Notes: a model not told the origin generated them from the sequence alone. DNA of 64,000 nt from Streptomyces violens (GCF_000717745.1 NZ_JOBH01000014.1:1-64000), one strand, 5' to 3'; positions 1 to 8,572 are shown, counted from the stretch's first letter. A program made the numbers and translations.

Positions 1-49
1 GATGGTACTGCAGGGGGGACCCTGTGGGAGAGTAGGACGCCGCCGAACA
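1..49 (+). rRNA. rrf: 5S ribosomal RNA, 3' end (partial)
   Basis: The first 49 bases match the conserved 3' end of actinobacterial 5S rRNA, including the GGGGGGACCCTGTGGGAGAG segment and the GGACGCCGCCGAAC end. The 5' part lies outside the window. A strong hairpin follows at once, as expected for the end of an rrn operon. The exact 3' end could differ by a base or two. Confidence 0.93.
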
Positions 50-60
50 ATCATTGTGGG

Positions 61-91
61 AAAGCCCCGCACCGTATGGTGCGGGGCTTTT
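61..91 (+). terminator. rrn operon terminator
   Basis: A perfect 13-bp inverted repeat (61-73 with 78-90) closes a GTAT tetraloop. The descending arm ends in four T residues. It lies 12 bases after the 5S end. Confidence 0.9.
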
Positions 92-125
92 CTGCGTTTA
101 CGGCCCGACGTTTAAGGTCGGTCTC

Positions 126-770
126 ATGCGATACGACCTGGTCATCTTCGACAACGACGGTGTGCTCGTCGACAGTGAGCCGATTTCCAATACGATCCTG
201 GCCGGCTACCTGACCGAGCTCGGGCATCCGACGACGTACGAGGAGTCCATCCGGGACTACATGGGCGCCGCGATACACCGGGTGCACGATCTCGTCGCCG
301 AGCGGACCGGCCAGCGCCTGCCCGCGGATTTCGACTCCACCTTCCACGCCCGGGTCTTCGCCGCATTCGAGCAGGAGCTGACGCCTGTCACCGGAGTACC
401 GGAACTGCTGGCGAAACTGGCGGCGGCCGGCACTCCGTACTGCGTCGCCTCCTCCGGGAGTCATGAGCGGATTCGCGTGGGGCACCGGAAGACCGGGCTC
501 GACCGCTGGTTCCCGGACGAGCGCATCTTCAGCTCGGAGGACGTGGGGCGGGGAAAGCCGGACCCCGACCTCTTCCTGCACGCGGCCGAGAAGATGGGCG
601 TCGCCCCCGAGCGGTGTGCAGTAATCGAGGACAGCCCGCTGGGCGTGCAGGCGGCGATCGCGGCCGGCATGGACGTGTACGGATTCACGGCCATGACCCC
701 GGCCGACCGGCTGACGGGCGCGACCGCGCTCTTCACCGAGATGGCGAAGCTCCCGGACCTCCTCGTATGA
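126..770 (+). CDS. HAD family hydrolase, phosphoglucomutase/phosphatase-like
   Basis: This is a 214-residue haloacid-dehalogenase hydrolase. The N-terminal DNDGVLVDSEP supplies the nucleophile Asp, but the first motif reads DND rather than the usual DxD with Asp or Thr two residues on (FDNDGVL), as is common in the GPH/CbbY subfamily. SSGS is motif 2, and GKPDPDLF followed by VIEDSPLGVQAA gives the motif 3 Lys and motif 4 Asp. The ATG at 126 is chosen because the protein begins directly with the first beta strand and AAGG (114-117) precedes it. The substrate is probably a sugar phosphate or other small phosphoester but cannot be told from sequence. It directly follows the rrn terminator. Confidence 0.88.
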   Translation: MRYDLVIFDNDGVLVDSEPISNTILAGYLTELGHPTTYEESIRDYMGAAIHRVHDLVAERTGQRLPADFDSTFHARVFAAFEQELTPVTGVPELLAKLAAAGTPYCVASSGSHERIRVGHRKTGLDRWFPDERIFSSEDVGRGKPDPDLFLHAAEKMGVAPERCAVIEDSPLGVQAAIAAGMDVYGFTAMTPADRLTGATALFTEMAKLPDLLV

Positions 771-836
771 GGCACTCAGAGGTACTTATGTGATTCATCT
801 ACCCATTGGTAGCGGCGAGTTCTACGCTGTCCCGCC

Positions 837-2099
837 ATGACCGCCCCCACCGGGCTCATCCCTGAGCCCCGCCTCCGGCACGGCCGGGCCGCACTCGCCC
901 TGAGCTTCTTCGTGCAAGGGGCGGTCTTCGCACTGCTCGTGACGCGCATACCAGCGATCCAGGACCGGTACGGGATCTCCGACGCCCTGCTGCCCGCCTT
1001 CCTCGCAGCCGTCCCGGTACTGGCCGGAGTGGGCAGCGTGGCGACCGAGCGCCTGGTGAAGCGGGTACGGCCCGGGCTCGTGCTGCGGTGCGTACAGCCG
1101 GTGGTCTGCCTGGCGCTGGTGGGCGTGGGGGCCGGTAGCGGCCTGGCCCAGGTGGCCGTGGCCCTGGGGGTGTTCGGGCTGGCGGTCGGGGCGCTGGACG
1201 CGTCGATGAACATGCTCGGGGTGAGCCTGCAGCGCGCCTACGGGCGCAGCATCATGCTCGGCTTCCACGCGGCGTACAGCCTCGGCGGCATCGTGGGCGC
1301 CTCGCTGGCCTGGGCGGGTGCGCACTGGGGGCTCTCGCTGGTCCTGCTGTACGGGCCGACCGCCGCGGTCGCCGTGCCGGCTGTCCTGGTCGCCGGGCGC
1401 TGGTACGTCGACCGGAGGCGACGCCCGGGCGCTGCTGCTGCCCAGGCCGGGCCGGCGACGGCCATGCGGTTCCTCCTCCCCCTCTGCCTCGTCATGGCCT
1501 TCGCGTACATCGGGGACTCGACGGTCTCCAACTGGAGCGCGAAGTATCTGCAGGACGTGCTGGGGAGTTCGGAGCAGCTGGCGACCGTGCCGTACAACGT
1601 GTACATGGTCACCACGCTCCTCGGGCGGACCGTCGGGGATCTGGGGGTGCGGCGGTTCGGGCCGGTCGCGGTGGTGCGAACGGGGGCCGTGGTGGCGGCC
1701 GCAGGGTTCGCGGTGGTGGCCGCGGCGCCCGGCGCGTGGCTGGGCATGGTGGGCTTCACGCTGCTGGGCCTGGGGCTGTGCGTGATCGTGCCGCAGACGT
1801 TCGCGGCGGCGGGCCGGCAGGCGTACGAGGCGCACGGTCCTGCGGGTGGTCCGGAAGCGTCGGATGCGGCCGTCGCACGACTGAATATCTTCAACTATGT
1901 GGGCTTTCTTGTCGGTTCGCCGCTCGTCGGGGCGGTGGGTGATGCCTGGAGTTACCGCGGGGCGATGCTCGTGCCGATGGTGCTCGTGCTGGTGACACTG
2001 GTGTATGCCCCATCGTTCGGCGGGGAGCGGGCCCGATACGGTGGCGGGCATGAGCGGCCGCGCACAGCTGATGTGGGACGAGGCAGTAACGGGCTATGA
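837..2099 (+). CDS. MFS transporter
   Basis: This is a 420-residue polytopic membrane protein with about 12 hydrophobic segments in two halves around a charged loop near residues 195-210 (RRRRPGAAAAQ). The organisation is that of the major facilitator superfamily, resembling sugar/drug exporters of the FucP/YfcJ-like type. No substrate can be inferred. There is no Shine-Dalgarno before the ATG. Instead TACGCT at 823-828 ends 8 bases upstream, so the mRNA may be leaderless. The 3' end overlaps acuC by 50 bases, implying co-transcription. Confidence 0.85.
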   Translation: MTAPTGLIPEPRLRHGRAALALSFFVQGAVFALLVTRIPAIQDRYGISDALLPAFLAAVPVLAGVGSVATERLVKRVRPGLVLRCVQPVVCLALVGVGAGSGLAQVAVALGVFGLAVGALDASMNMLGVSLQRAYGRSIMLGFHAAYSLGGIVGASLAWAGAHWGLSLVLLYGPTAAVAVPAVLVAGRWYVDRRRRPGAAAAQAGPATAMRFLLPLCLVMAFAYIGDSTVSNWSAKYLQDVLGSSEQLATVPYNVYMVTTLLGRTVGDLGVRRFGPVAVVRTGAVVAAAGFAVVAAAPGAWLGMVGFTLLGLGLCVIVPQTFAAAGRQAYEAHGPAGGPEASDAAVARLNIFNYVGFLVGSPLVGAVGDAWSYRGAMLVPMVLVLVTLVYAPSFGGERARYGGGHERPRTADVGRGSNGL

Positions 2100-3225
2100 C
2101 TTCGGTCCCGGTCATCCGATGGACCCGGTGCGACTCGCGCTGACCATGCGACTGGTCCAGGCGTACGGCCTCGACCGCGCGCCGGTACAGGTGACGGCCG
2201 CCAAGGCGGCGGGCCTGTCCACGCTGCGCCTGGTGCACCGCGAGGACTACATCGACGCGGTACGGCGTGCCTCTGCCGATCCGAAGGCCGCGGAGGTGGC
2301 GTACGGGCTCGGTACCGAGGACGATCCGGCGTTCGCGGGCATGCACGAGGCGTCGGCGCTGATCGCCGGGCAGTCGGTGGGTGCGGCGGAGGCGGTGTGG
2401 CGCGGGGACGCGCTGCACGCGGTGAACTTCACCGGCGGGCTGCACCACGCGATGCCGGGCGGCGCGGCCGGTTTCTGCATCTACAACGACGCGGCGCTGG
2501 CGATCGCGCGGCTCCTGGAGCTGGGTGCGCGCCGGGTGGTGTACGTCGATGTGGACGTGCATCACGGGGACGGCGTGCAGGCCGCGTTCTGGGAGGACCC
2601 GCGGGTCCTGACGATCTCGCTGCACGAGCACCCGCGCACCCTCTTCCCGCAGACCGGCTGGCCGGAGGAGACCGGCGCCGAGGGTGCCGAGGGCAGCGCG
2701 GCGAATGTGGCGCTGCCGGCCGGTACGGGTGACGAGGGTTGGCTGCGGGCTTTCCACGCGGTGGTGCCGGAGCTGGTGGCCGGATTCGGGCCGGACGTGA
2801 TCGTCACGCAGCATGGCGCGGACACCCATTTCGAGGACCCGCTGGCGCACTTGGCGGTGAGCGTGGACGCGCAGCGCGCCGTGGCCGAGACCTGTCACCA
2901 GCTCGCGCACGACCACTGCGAGGGGCGCTGGGTGGCGCTGGGGGGCGGCGGTTACGCGGTGGTCGACGTGGTGCCGCGTACGTGGACGCATCTGGTGGCG
3001 ATCGCGGCGGGGCAGCCGCTGGACCCGGCGACGGACATCCCGGAGGAGTGGCGGCACGAGGTGTACCGGCTGACGCGGCAGCCGGGGCCGCGGCGGATGA
3101 CGGACGGGCGGGAGCCGGTGTTCCGGGACTTCGCGGACAGCGGGTACGACCCGGCGGACCGGCTGGACCAGGCGATTCTGGCGACGCGCCGGGCGGTGTT
3201 CCCGGCGCATGGGCTGCTGCCGTAA
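2050..3225 (+). CDS. acuC: acetoin utilization protein AcuC / class I histone deacetylase-like
   Basis: This 391-residue zinc amidohydrolase belongs to the histone deacetylase superfamily. The catalytic HHAMPGGAAGF pair, the metal-binding DVDVHHGDG, the QHGADTHFEDPL segment and the GGGGYAV turn are all present. In relatives AcuC removes acetyl groups from acetyl-CoA synthetase and so regulates acetate assimilation; the exact substrate here is inferred. The ATG at 2050 gives the family N terminus (MWDEAVTGYDFG); an upstream in-frame start at 2005 would add 15 unrelated residues. It begins inside the MFS gene. Confidence 0.9.
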   Translation: MSGRAQLMWDEAVTGYDFGPGHPMDPVRLALTMRLVQAYGLDRAPVQVTAAKAAGLSTLRLVHREDYIDAVRRASADPKAAEVAYGLGTEDDPAFAGMHEASALIAGQSVGAAEAVWRGDALHAVNFTGGLHHAMPGGAAGFCIYNDAALAIARLLELGARRVVYVDVDVHHGDGVQAAFWEDPRVLTISLHEHPRTLFPQTGWPEETGAEGAEGSAANVALPAGTGDEGWLRAFHAVVPELVAGFGPDVIVTQHGADTHFEDPLAHLAVSVDAQRAVAETCHQLAHDHCEGRWVALGGGGYAVVDVVPRTWTHLVAIAAGQPLDPATDIPEEWRHEVYRLTRQPGPRRMTDGREPVFRDFADSGYDPADRLDQAILATRRAVFPAHGLLP

Positions 3226-3457
3226 CGGGGTTTGAGGCGGAGACGGGCGGCATACAGAAGCGCTGACGACGGGCCCCACTCAACCCCTACCCAGGTGGCG
3301 GGAGGGGGCATGCGGGGTGGTGGGGCGGAATGTCAGTGGTGGACGCCGGGGTGGGGTGCGAACGTCGGGGCGGAGCGCCAGTGGCGGAGCGTCAGGGGTG
3401 ACACGGAGGTGTGATTACTGGGCGGTTCGGGCATGGGGGTCGGTGCGGGGCGCCACT

Positions 3458-4282
3458 ATGGGCGGCGTGTTGAGCAGTGGCGCGCTGCGGGCGCATCTGG
3501 TCGGAGCACGGCTCGCGGGGTCGATCGCGACCTCGCGGGAGAAGAGCCTGAACCGCTACCGCCTCTTCGCGGCCGGCGACCCTCGGGCGCTCATCGGTCT
3601 GGAGCCTGTGGGGGACTGGTCCGTCGGCGATCTGCTCGGGCTCATGGGAGAGCAGTGCGGGGTTTCAGCCGATCCTGCGCATATTTCTGGCACGGATGTG
3701 ATCGACCCGGACCGGACCGTCGCGGCACTGAACGCGTTCGCCGACCGGCTCGGTGAAGCGGCCGGCGAGCGCTCGCCGGTACTGATCGGCACGGGCCATC
3801 CGGGCCGCCTCACCGGCTTTTACGGCGGTCTGGCAGACGCTTTGTCGGCGGCGGGATGCCCTGTCCTCACCCCTGCGTACGGCATGAGTATCGACATAAT
3901 GACCCGGTTTGGGGTACGTACGTACAACCTTGCGTACGTACGGGGAGTCGCGCGGATGCGCGAACCCGGCGTGTGGGGAGACCTCGGGGAGCCGGAAGTG
4001 CACACGCACTCCCCCCTCCCGGTTCGTAGTGCCCTTGGTGCTGCCGCAGACGCCTGTGGACCCCTTCCCGAGCTGGTGATCGGGGACCACGGATGGGTCT
4101 GCGGAGCAGGTCAGCTGGGCTTTGAGGCCATCGGCCTGGCGGATACTGACGATCCGGCGCTGTTCGTCGGGCAGGCGGAGGGACGGGTGTCCGTCGTAGT
4201 TCCGCTTGATGACGCTGTGCGGTCTGATTACTACCGACCGCTTACTCGCTATGTACTCAATCGAGCGTGTCTGTCACAGTAG
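3458..4282 (+). CDS. conserved actinobacterial protein, phosphatase-like
   Basis: This is a 274-residue soluble protein. Relatives in Streptomyces are, as I recall, annotated as phosphatases, but I see no complete HAD or histidine-phosphatase motif. Visible features are GTGHPGRLTGFYGGL near the middle and GDHGWVCGAGQLG followed by ADTDDPALFVG near the C terminus, rich in His, Asp and Gly as for a metal- or phosphate-binding site. The ATG at 3458 is preferred over an upstream start at 3317, whose extra 47 residues are Gly/Arg/Ser-rich and look like translated intergenic DNA. A conserved HTH gene follows. Confidence 0.68.
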   Translation: MGGVLSSGALRAHLVGARLAGSIATSREKSLNRYRLFAAGDPRALIGLEPVGDWSVGDLLGLMGEQCGVSADPAHISGTDVIDPDRTVAALNAFADRLGEAAGERSPVLIGTGHPGRLTGFYGGLADALSAAGCPVLTPAYGMSIDIMTRFGVRTYNLAYVRGVARMREPGVWGDLGEPEVHTHSPLPVRSALGAAADACGPLPELVIGDHGWVCGAGQLGFEAIGLADTDDPALFVGQAEGRVSVVVPLDDAVRSDYYRPLTRYVLNRACLSQ

Positions 4283-4410
4283 GCGGCCGACGGCTACTCC
4301 TCTTCCCCACTCGCATCACCCGCCCCTAACCTGGGGAGTGAGCGCATAGCGACGAAGAGTCACCGGAGGGGAAGCCGGTGCCCGTCATGTGCGGAAGGAC
4401 CAGGTGTGTC

Positions 4411-4620
4411 ATGGCTGCAGAACAGAGGCCTTTGAACGAGGTCGTGTTCCTTACTGTGGCGGAAGTCGCCACAGTGATGCGAGTGTCCAAGATGACCGTG
4501 TACCGCTTGGTGCACAGCGGTCATCTGCCCGCGATCCGAGTGGGGAGGTCGTTCCGGGTTCCGGAGCAGGCGGTCCACGACTACCTCCGCGAGTCCTATG
4601 TGGGGGTGGAATCGGCCTGA
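4411..4620 (+). CDS. excisionase-family (MerR-like) helix-turn-helix protein
   Basis: This 69-residue protein consists almost wholly of one winged-helix domain of the excisionase/BldC type. The HTH is FLTVAEVATVMRVSKMTVYRLV, with the wing at IRVGRSFRVPEQAVHDYL. The ATG at 4411 follows AAGGA (4395-4399). It is a different paralogue from BldC, whose sequence I recall as distinct. The adjacency of this protein, bS22 and a GalE-like epimerase is conserved in actinobacteria, including mycobacteria. It is probably a DNA-binding regulator; the target is unknown. Confidence 0.85.
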   Translation: MAAEQRPLNEVVFLTVAEVATVMRVSKMTVYRLVHSGHLPAIRVGRSFRVPEQAVHDYLRESYVGVESA

Positions 4621-4783
4621 CGGGGGCCCGACAGGTCCCTTTGCGGGCCTGGTGAGGCCGTACGGAGGCCACGAATGACCCTCGGATTACGCCGTACGCT
4701 CGGCGCCGGGTAGGCTGGCCCGATGTAGGTAGTGTGGGCTCGGACGCCCCGCACCGAGTGATTCGAAGTGAGCGAGGGTAGTC

Positions 4784-4882
4784 GTGGGCTCTGTTATCAA
4801 GAAGCGGCGCAAGCGGATGGCTAAGAAGAAGCACCGCAAGCTGCTCAAGCGCACCCGTGTTCAGCGTCGCAACAAGAAGTAA
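4784..4882 (+). CDS. 30S ribosomal protein bS22 (AURKAIP1/COX24-domain protein)
   Basis: This is a 32-residue, extremely basic protein starting at GTG ([20 protein letters not shown]...) and ending NKK. It matches the AURKAIP1/COX24 family and the small protein named bS22 in mycobacterial ribosome structures, where it sits near the decoding-site helix of 16S rRNA. Nearly every third residue is Lys or Arg. GAGGGTA (4774-4780) lies just upstream. The downstream hairpin (4904-4931) makes this a short, separately terminated unit. It is shorter than common gene-finder cutoffs. Confidence 0.93.
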   Translation: MGSVIKKRRKRMAKKKHRKLLKRTRVQRRNKK

Positions 4883-5186
4883 GCGCAGCTGAGCGCGTTT
4901 CCGCAGCCCCCCACCGTTCGGTGGGGGGCTGTGGTGCGTTCGGGGGCACAACGAGCCCGCGCGGCACAGGCTCCGGGCCCGGCAGGGCACACATGCCCGG
5001 AAGCCGGGTACTCGGCGGAGCGGCACGACGTGAGCCGGCCCGGCATTCAGGACCGGACCAGGCCGAAACATGGCCGGGGCCGTCCACAAGTCATCACAGC
5101 GCAACACCGACCGGATAGCGTGGGCCGCCACATCTCGGCACGTGCGGGGACGTGCGGGGGACGACGGTGGGAAGGAAGGGCTGATC
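4883..5186 (+). other. intergenic region between bS22 and the epimerase
   Basis: These 304 bases contain the bS22 terminator at the left end and the GAAGGAAGG ribosome binding site (5171-5179) of the epimerase at the right. I see no credible gene between them. The promoter of the epimerase-acyltransferase pair should lie here, but no convincing -35/-10 pair can be picked by eye. Confidence 0.5.
4904..4931 (+). terminator. Rho-independent-type terminator of bS22
   Basis: A perfect 12-bp GC-rich inverted repeat (4904-4915 with 4920-4931) surrounds a GTTC loop. It starts 22 bases after the bS22 stop. There is no T tract, as is usual in Streptomyces. Confidence 0.8.
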
Positions 5187-6236
5187 TTGGGCAAGGTCGT
5201 GCTCGTCACGGGAGCCGCACGTCAGCTGGGCGGCCGCTATGTGCGCCGCCTCCAGCGCGATCCCGACGTCGACCGGGTGATCGGCGTCGACGCCGTGCCG
5301 CCCGAGCACCACCTCGGCGGCGCCGAGTTCCTGAAGGCCGACATCAGACATCCGGCCATCGCCAAGGTCCTCGCCGAAACGGGCGTGGACACGGTCGTGC
5401 ACATGGACATCCACGGCACCCCGCTCGGTTCCCGCGGCGGCCGCTCGGCGGCCAAGGAGACCAACGTCATCGGCACGATGCAGCTGCTGGGCGCGTGCCA
5501 GAAGGCACCGCACGTCAAGCGGCTGGTCGTGAAGTCCTCCGCGAGTGTGTACGGCTCCGCGCCCCGGGACCCGGCGGTCTTCACCGAGACCACCAGCCCC
5601 AAGTCCCTGCCCAGCGGCGGCTTCGCGAAGGACGTCGTCGAGGTCGAGGGGTATGTGCGCGGCTTCGCCCGCCGCCGGCCCGACGTCGCGGTCTGCGTGC
5701 TGCGGTTCGCCAACATCCTCGGGCCGTGCGCGGACTCCCCGCTCGCGGAGTACTTCTCGCTGCCCGTGCTGCCCACCGTCCTCGGGTACGACCCGCGGCT
5801 GCAGTTCGTGCACGAGGAGGACGCGATCGAGGTGCTGCGGATCGCGGCCGCCGAGCCGCGCAGGGGCACGCTCAACAGCGGTACGTTCAACATCGCGGGC
5901 GACGGCGTGCTGCTGCTCTCGCAGTGCTCGCGGCGGCTGGGCCGGCCCACGCTGCCGCTGCTGCTGCCGACGGTCACCTGGGCGGGCTCGATGCTGCGCT
6001 CGCTCGGCATCACCGACTTCTCGCCGGAGCAGATCCGGATGCTCACGCACGGCAGGGTCGTCAGGACGACCCAGATGCGCGAGACACTGGGGTTCGAACC
6101 GGCGTACACCACGGCCGAGACCTTCGCGGAGTTCGCCCGCAGCCGAGGTCCCGGCCTGCTGCCGCCCGAGACCGTCTCCCGTAACGTCGACCGGCTCGCC
6201 GCGCTGCTGCCCGCAGCCAGTGCCCAGACCCAGTGA
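5187..6236 (+). CDS. NAD(P)-dependent epimerase/dehydratase (extended SDR, GalE-like)
   Basis: This is a 349-residue extended short-chain dehydrogenase. The N-terminal VTGAARQLGGR is a glycine-rich dinucleotide-binding loop of slightly unusual form. The catalytic Ser occurs in VKSSASVYG, but the usual YxxxK is not obvious: the following segment reads SGGFAKDVVE, so the canonical Tyr may be replaced by Phe. The TTG at 5187 is chosen because GAAGGAAGG sits 7 bases before it and the protein then starts on the first beta strand. The homologue beside bS22 in mycobacteria is called galE2. It is followed after 14 bases by the acyltransferase, so the pair is probably an operon acting on a cell-envelope lipid or glycan (inference). 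Confidence 0.8.
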   Translation: MGKVVLVTGAARQLGGRYVRRLQRDPDVDRVIGVDAVPPEHHLGGAEFLKADIRHPAIAKVLAETGVDTVVHMDIHGTPLGSRGGRSAAKETNVIGTMQLLGACQKAPHVKRLVVKSSASVYGSAPRDPAVFTETTSPKSLPSGGFAKDVVEVEGYVRGFARRRPDVAVCVLRFANILGPCADSPLAEYFSLPVLPTVLGYDPRLQFVHEEDAIEVLRIAAAEPRRGTLNSGTFNIAGDGVLLLSQCSRRLGRPTLPLLLPTVTWAGSMLRSLGITDFSPEQIRMLTHGRVVRTTQMRETLGFEPAYTTAETFAEFARSRGPGLLPPETVSRNVDRLAALLPAASAQTQ

Positions 6237-6250
6237 GGAGTTCACCCACG

Positions 6251-7255
6251 ATGGCGGACGCCAAGGTCATCCCGTTCGGCGAGGAGCCGCGGTCGCGGAG
6301 GAGGGCCAAGCGGTCGGCGGGCGCGGCGCGTAACGCGGCCCTGACGCCCGTACCGCCGCCTCGCCAGGAGGAGCCGGGGGCGACGGCGCCCGAGGGAGCG
6401 CCCGAGGAGCGGGGCGCGTCCTGGGAGCAGCGGATCGCCGGCGGCCTCAACTTCCTGCGCAGACGGCTCACCGGTGAGTACGAGGTCGACGACTTCGGGT
6501 ACGACGAGGAGCTCACCGACCAGGTCATGATGTCCGCGCTGCGGCCGCTGTACGAGAAGTACTTCCGGGTCGAGGTGAAGGGCGTCGAGAACATCCCCGA
6601 CAAGGGCGGGGCGCTGATCGTCGCCAACCACTCCGGGACGCTGCCGCTGGACGGCCTGATGCTCCAGGTCGCGGTGCACGACCAGCATCCGGCGGGCCGT
6701 CACCTGCGGCTGCTGGCGGCCGATCTGGTCTTCATGCTGCCGGTCGTCAACGAGCTGGCGCGGAAGGCCGGGCACACGCTGGCCTGCACGGAGGACGCCG
6801 AGCGGCTGCTGGAGCGCGGCGAGGTCGTCGGGGTCATGCCGGAGGGCTTCAAGGGCGTCGGCAAGCCCTTCTCGGACCGGTACCGGCTGCAGCGCTTCGG
6901 GCGCGGTGGCTTCGTGTCGACCGCGCTGAAGGCCGGGGTGCCGATCGTGCCGTGCTCGATCGTGGGCGCGGAGGAGATCTACCCGATGATCGGGAACGCC
7001 AAGACGCTCGCGCGGCTGCTGGGCTTCCCGTACTTCCCGATCACGCCGACGTTCCCGTGGCTGGGGCCGCTGGGCGCGGTGCCGCTGCCGACGAAGTGGA
7101 CCATCCAGTTCGGCGAACCGATTCCGACGGACGGGTATCCGGCGGAGGCGGCGGACGACCCGATGCTGATGTTCAACCTCACGGACCAGGTGCGCGAAAC
7201 GATTCAGCACACGCTCTACAAGCTGCTGGTGCAACGGCGTTCGGTCTTTTTCTGA
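6251..7255 (+). CDS. lysophospholipid acyltransferase family protein (PlsC-like)
   Basis: This is a 334-residue protein with an Arg/Pro-rich N-terminal tail (about 60 residues) and a glycerolipid acyltransferase domain. The acceptor motif reads NHSGTLPLDG, so His and Asp are six residues apart rather than the four of the standard HX4D box. A second motif, MPEGFKGVGKPF, corresponds to the EGT-type phosphate-binding box. The family transfers acyl groups to lysophosphatidate-like acceptors at the membrane. GAGGAG (6235-6240) precedes the ATG by 10 bases. The same gene follows galE2 in mycobacteria. Confidence 0.82.
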   Translation: MADAKVIPFGEEPRSRRRAKRSAGAARNAALTPVPPPRQEEPGATAPEGAPEERGASWEQRIAGGLNFLRRRLTGEYEVDDFGYDEELTDQVMMSALRPLYEKYFRVEVKGVENIPDKGGALIVANHSGTLPLDGLMLQVAVHDQHPAGRHLRLLAADLVFMLPVVNELARKAGHTLACTEDAERLLERGEVVGVMPEGFKGVGKPFSDRYRLQRFGRGGFVSTALKAGVPIVPCSIVGAEEIYPMIGNAKTLARLLGFPYFPITPTFPWLGPLGAVPLPTKWTIQFGEPIPTDGYPAEAADDPMLMFNLTDQVRETIQHTLYKLLVQRRSVFF

Positions 7256-7280
7256 GGCCGCCACGGCCGCGCGCATGCGA

Positions 7281-7331
7281 CGGCGCCCGGTGTTCTTCTG
7301 GAGGGAAGGACCGGAAGAACACCGGGCGCCG
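7281..7331. terminator. bidirectional terminator between convergent genes
   Basis: A perfect 18-bp inverted repeat (7281-7298 with 7314-7331) surrounds a 15-base loop. It lies between the 3' ends of the acyltransferase (+) and rsbN (-), so it can terminate both. Confidence 0.85.
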
Positions 7332-7366
7332 CCGGGCCGCGGAGGCGCGCTGCGATCGCCGCGCCG

Positions 7367-8572
7367 CTACTCGTCCTGGCCGTCGACGCCGAGGCCCGGG
7401 AGCAGGTCCGGGAGCAGCGGCGGGATCGTGACGTCGGGCTCGGCGGGGCGGTCGCTCTTGTGCTCGCCGTCCGAGGGGGAGGGGCTGTCCTTGGCGGGCG
7501 GGTCGAGCAGGCCGCCGGTGTTCCCGCCGAGCAGACCGTCCTCCTTCGGCGGGGACGAGGACGGGCGGGGCGTGGGGGAGTCGTGCTCCTTGCCGCTCGC
7601 GGACGGGCTGCCGGAGCGGGACGGCGCCGTCGGGTGGTCCTCGGCCGTGCTGCCCGAGGCGGACGGGGTGCCGTGCTGGGCGCCCTTGTCCGTGTCCTTC
7701 TTCGGCAGCAGTTGGCGCAGTGGCCCGACCTCCTCGTCTATGGCGTCGAAGACCGAGCTGACGTCCTGGGAGACGTCGGCGAGCTGCACCGGCAGCCGGT
7801 CGCGCAGCTGTGCCCAGCCCTCGCGGTGCGAGGCGGTGAAGGAGTCCAGCGCCTGGATGGCGCCGAGCGACCCGTCCCGTTCGTACGCGTCGTGCAGCAG
7901 GCGGTGGCCCGTGCCCGCGTCCTGGGTGACGCCCGACAGCGACCTGCGTACCTCGGAGAGGGTTTCGTGCTCCAAGGGCCCGGACTTCAGGCGCTCCATC
8001 AGCCGGCGGGCCTCGTGCATCCGGCTGGACGCCTGGTCGAGGTAGAGCCGGCCGCGGTCGGAGTCGTCCTCGGCCATGCCGAGCTTGAGGTCCTCCATGC
8101 CGCGCTTGAGGCCGTAGAGCGAATCGCCGGGCAGCGCTTCGGAGCTGGCGGCGGCCACTCCGCTGAGCGCGCCGGCCGCCACGCCGACCGTCAGCCCGCC
8201 GGCGGCGAGCCTCCTGGACAGCCGCGACCGTGGGCGCAGCCGGCCGAGCGACTTGGCGGCGCGGTGCGCGCCTCGCACGCCGCGCTGCTGGGGCACCTTC
8301 GCGCCGTCGGAGGGTGCGCCGCCTTCGGCGAAGGCGGCTTCCATCGCGGCGATGAGCTGCGCGCGCTGGATCGTGCGCGCTTCCGGGTCCAGCGTGGGCT
8401 TGGGGAGCTCCCCCAGGCCGCCGACGACTGCCAGCAGCCGGGCCGTTTCGGGCTCCGCCGGCTCCTGCCCCGGTGTGTCGATCTGCTCATCGGCCGCGCC
8501 CTGGAGGTCCTGATCCTCCAGCGCCTGGGCGAAGGCGTGAGCCCGCCGGTGCGCCGATACGTTCGCGATCAC
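7367..8572 (-). CDS. rsbN: anti-sigma factor RsbN (DUF5667 domain)
   Basis: This is a 401-residue single-pass membrane protein encoded directly downstream of bldN. The cytosolic N-terminal 110 residues should bind the sigma factor. A hydrophobic segment (RLAAGGLTVGVAAGALSGVAA, near residues 122-143) crosses the membrane. The extracytoplasmic part has the DUF5667 helical region (SLYGLKRGMEDLKLGM onward) and a Ser/Pro-rich tail. In S. venezuelae RsbN inhibits BldN. The GTG at 8572 is preferred to GTG 8581 because AGGAGG lies 8 bases upstream of the former and abuts the latter. It probably has its own BldN-dependent promoter (8721-8749). Confidence 0.9.
   Translation of the reverse strand: MIANVSAHRRAHAFAQALEDQDLQGAADEQIDTPGQEPAEPETARLLAVVGGLGELPKPTLDPEARTIQRAQLIAAMEAAFAEGGAPSDGAKVPQQRGVRGAHRAAKSLGRLRPRSRLSRRLAAGGLTVGVAAGALSGVAAASSEALPGDSLYGLKRGMEDLKLGMAEDDSDRGRLYLDQASSRMHEARRLMERLKSGPLEHETLSEVRRSLSGVTQDAGTGHRLLHDAYERDGSLGAIQALDSFTASHREGWAQLRDRLPVQLADVSQDVSSVFDAIDEEVGPLRQLLPKKDTDKGAQHGTPSASGSTAEDHPTAPSRSGSPSASGKEHDSPTPRPSSSPPKEDGLLGGNTGGLLDPPAKDSPSPSDGEHKSDRPAEPDVTIPPLLPDLLPGLGVDGQDE

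Noticed and set aside
3226..3457. G-rich stretch with repeated GGCGGAGCG and many GGGG runs between acuC and the phosphatase-like gene
   Set aside because: It could form G-quadruplexes, but such G runs are common in this base composition and no ordered repeat or gene is evident.
4687..4716. TTACGC-N18-TAGGCT as a promoter for bS22
   Set aside because: The -10 is plausible but the -35 matches poorly, and a second TAGTGT lies at 4730-4735; no choice can be justified.
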